Assembly: GCA_946545765.1 (NCBI GenBank)
Contig: CAMNNS010000076.1
Location: 1 to 6,914, forward strand
Direction: 5' to 3'
Origin: an uncultured Bacteroidales bacterium
GTDB lineage: Bacteria > Bacteroidota > Bacteroidia > Bacteroidales > UBA932
DNA: 6,914 nt
Under the pieces are notes generated by a model that had not been told where the DNA came from, did no database searches, and saw only the letters and a program-made list of their open reading frames with translations. The number at the start of each line of letters is the position of its first letter. Positions within the stretch are counted from its first letter, which is position 1. A program made the position numbers and the translations under genes. Positions 6,590-6,914 of this stretch are shown one piece after another.

Positions 6590-6914
6590 ATGAGACAATT
6601 AAAAGATTTATTTAAAAAATATACTGGAAAAGATTGTATCAGTTGCGAAGAGATTCCATCCTCTGGGAGCAATAGAAGATATTTTAGGTTAAAGGCAAAA
6701 GGTGTTTCTATTATTGGAGCTAAAGGGACTTCCAAAGAGGAAAATATGGCTTTTATTGAGTTGGCAAAACACTTTAAAAGTATTGGGTTAAATGTTCCTC
6801 AATTATATTCCTTTAGTAAGGATAAGATGTACTATATACAAGAAGATTTAGGGGACAATACACTATTTGAGGTTCTAAAAAGTGGTAGAGAGAAAGGAAG
6901 TTACAATCTTGATG
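6590..6914 (+). CDS. APH/AmgK-like phosphotransferase, N-terminal part (3' end cut by window edge)
   Basis: The first 108 codons of a kinase-like gene that runs off the right edge. The visible part fits the N-terminal lobe of the aminoglycoside-phosphotransferase/choline-kinase fold: IPSSGSNRRYFRL (22-34) as the nucleotide loop region, SIIGAKGTSKEENMAFI (40-56), and MYYIQEDLGDNTLFE (80-94), the hinge-like segment. Similar Bacteroidales proteins are annotated as phosphotransferases, some fused to a RapZ-like C-terminal domain. Related AmgK enzymes phosphorylate MurNAc or GlcNAc at the anomeric position in cell-wall recycling. The catalytic loop (HxDxxxxN) and any fusion lie beyond the window, so substrate and completeness are unknown. 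No Shine-Dalgarno site precedes the ATG. A drug-resistance role is unlikely from the context. The gene is divergent from pncB. Confidence 0.8.
   Translation, partial: MRQLKDLFKKYTGKDCISCEEIPSSGSNRRYFRLKAKGVSIIGAKGTSKEENMAFIELAKHFKSIGLNVPQLYSFSKDKMYYIQEDLGDNTLFEVLKSGREKGSYNLD

Noticed and set aside
6544..6735. A 63-codon minus-strand open frame over the kinase start
   Set aside because: It is antisense to the kinase N-terminal lobe and the leader hairpin, and shows no family signal.
6590..6914. Aminoglycoside resistance determinant
   Set aside because: The fold is shared with resistance kinases, but the motifs and chromosomal setting fit a housekeeping Bacteroidales phosphotransferase, and no mobile-element signs are present.

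Overview
The window looks like ordinary chromosomal DNA from a low-GC (roughly one third G+C by eye) member of the Bacteroidota, most likely the order Bacteroidales. Three things point there. The outer-membrane protein at 2588-4840 belongs to a 'putative porin' family typical of that order. The partial kinase at the right edge resembles Bacteroidales phosphotransferases. Four intergenic sites match the Bacteroidota -7 promoter consensus TAnnTTTG, while canonical Shine-Dalgarno sites are mostly absent. Genus cannot be assigned from the sequence alone.

Layout, left to right. A tRNA-Gly(CCC) on the minus strand is cut by the left edge. Divergent from it, a LolC/LolE-type ABC permease (226-1482, +) has its own promoter candidate. 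It ends 5 bp from the stop of a minus-strand gene, so the two are tail to tail. Three minus-strand genes then form a probable operon, read right to left: pncB (nicotinate phosphoribosyltransferase), a beta-barrel putative porin 10 bp downstream, and an MltF-like lytic transglycosylase 14 bp further on. A promoter candidate lies just upstream of pncB. Divergent from pncB, the 5' end of an APH/AmgK-like sugar or amino-sugar kinase (6590 onward, +) runs off the right edge.

Functional picture. pncB salvages nicotinate into NAD. The porin and transglycosylase act in the outer membrane and periplasm, and the permease probably handles lipoprotein release or another envelope export step. The right-edge kinase could belong to cell-wall sugar recycling. 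Grouping NAD salvage with envelope genes is a fact of layout; any functional link is inference.

No mobile element, CRISPR array, toxin-antitoxin pair or clearly new system is visible. The signals most worth checking are small. The 176-bp divergent pncB/kinase control region has mirror-image TTGCCTT elements and a terminator-like hairpin in the kinase leader, with a five-codon open frame ending inside it. A recurring palindromic word, TCGCGATA, accounts for every protein-coding CGCG in the window. The transglycosylase has an unusually short substrate-binding-like domain.
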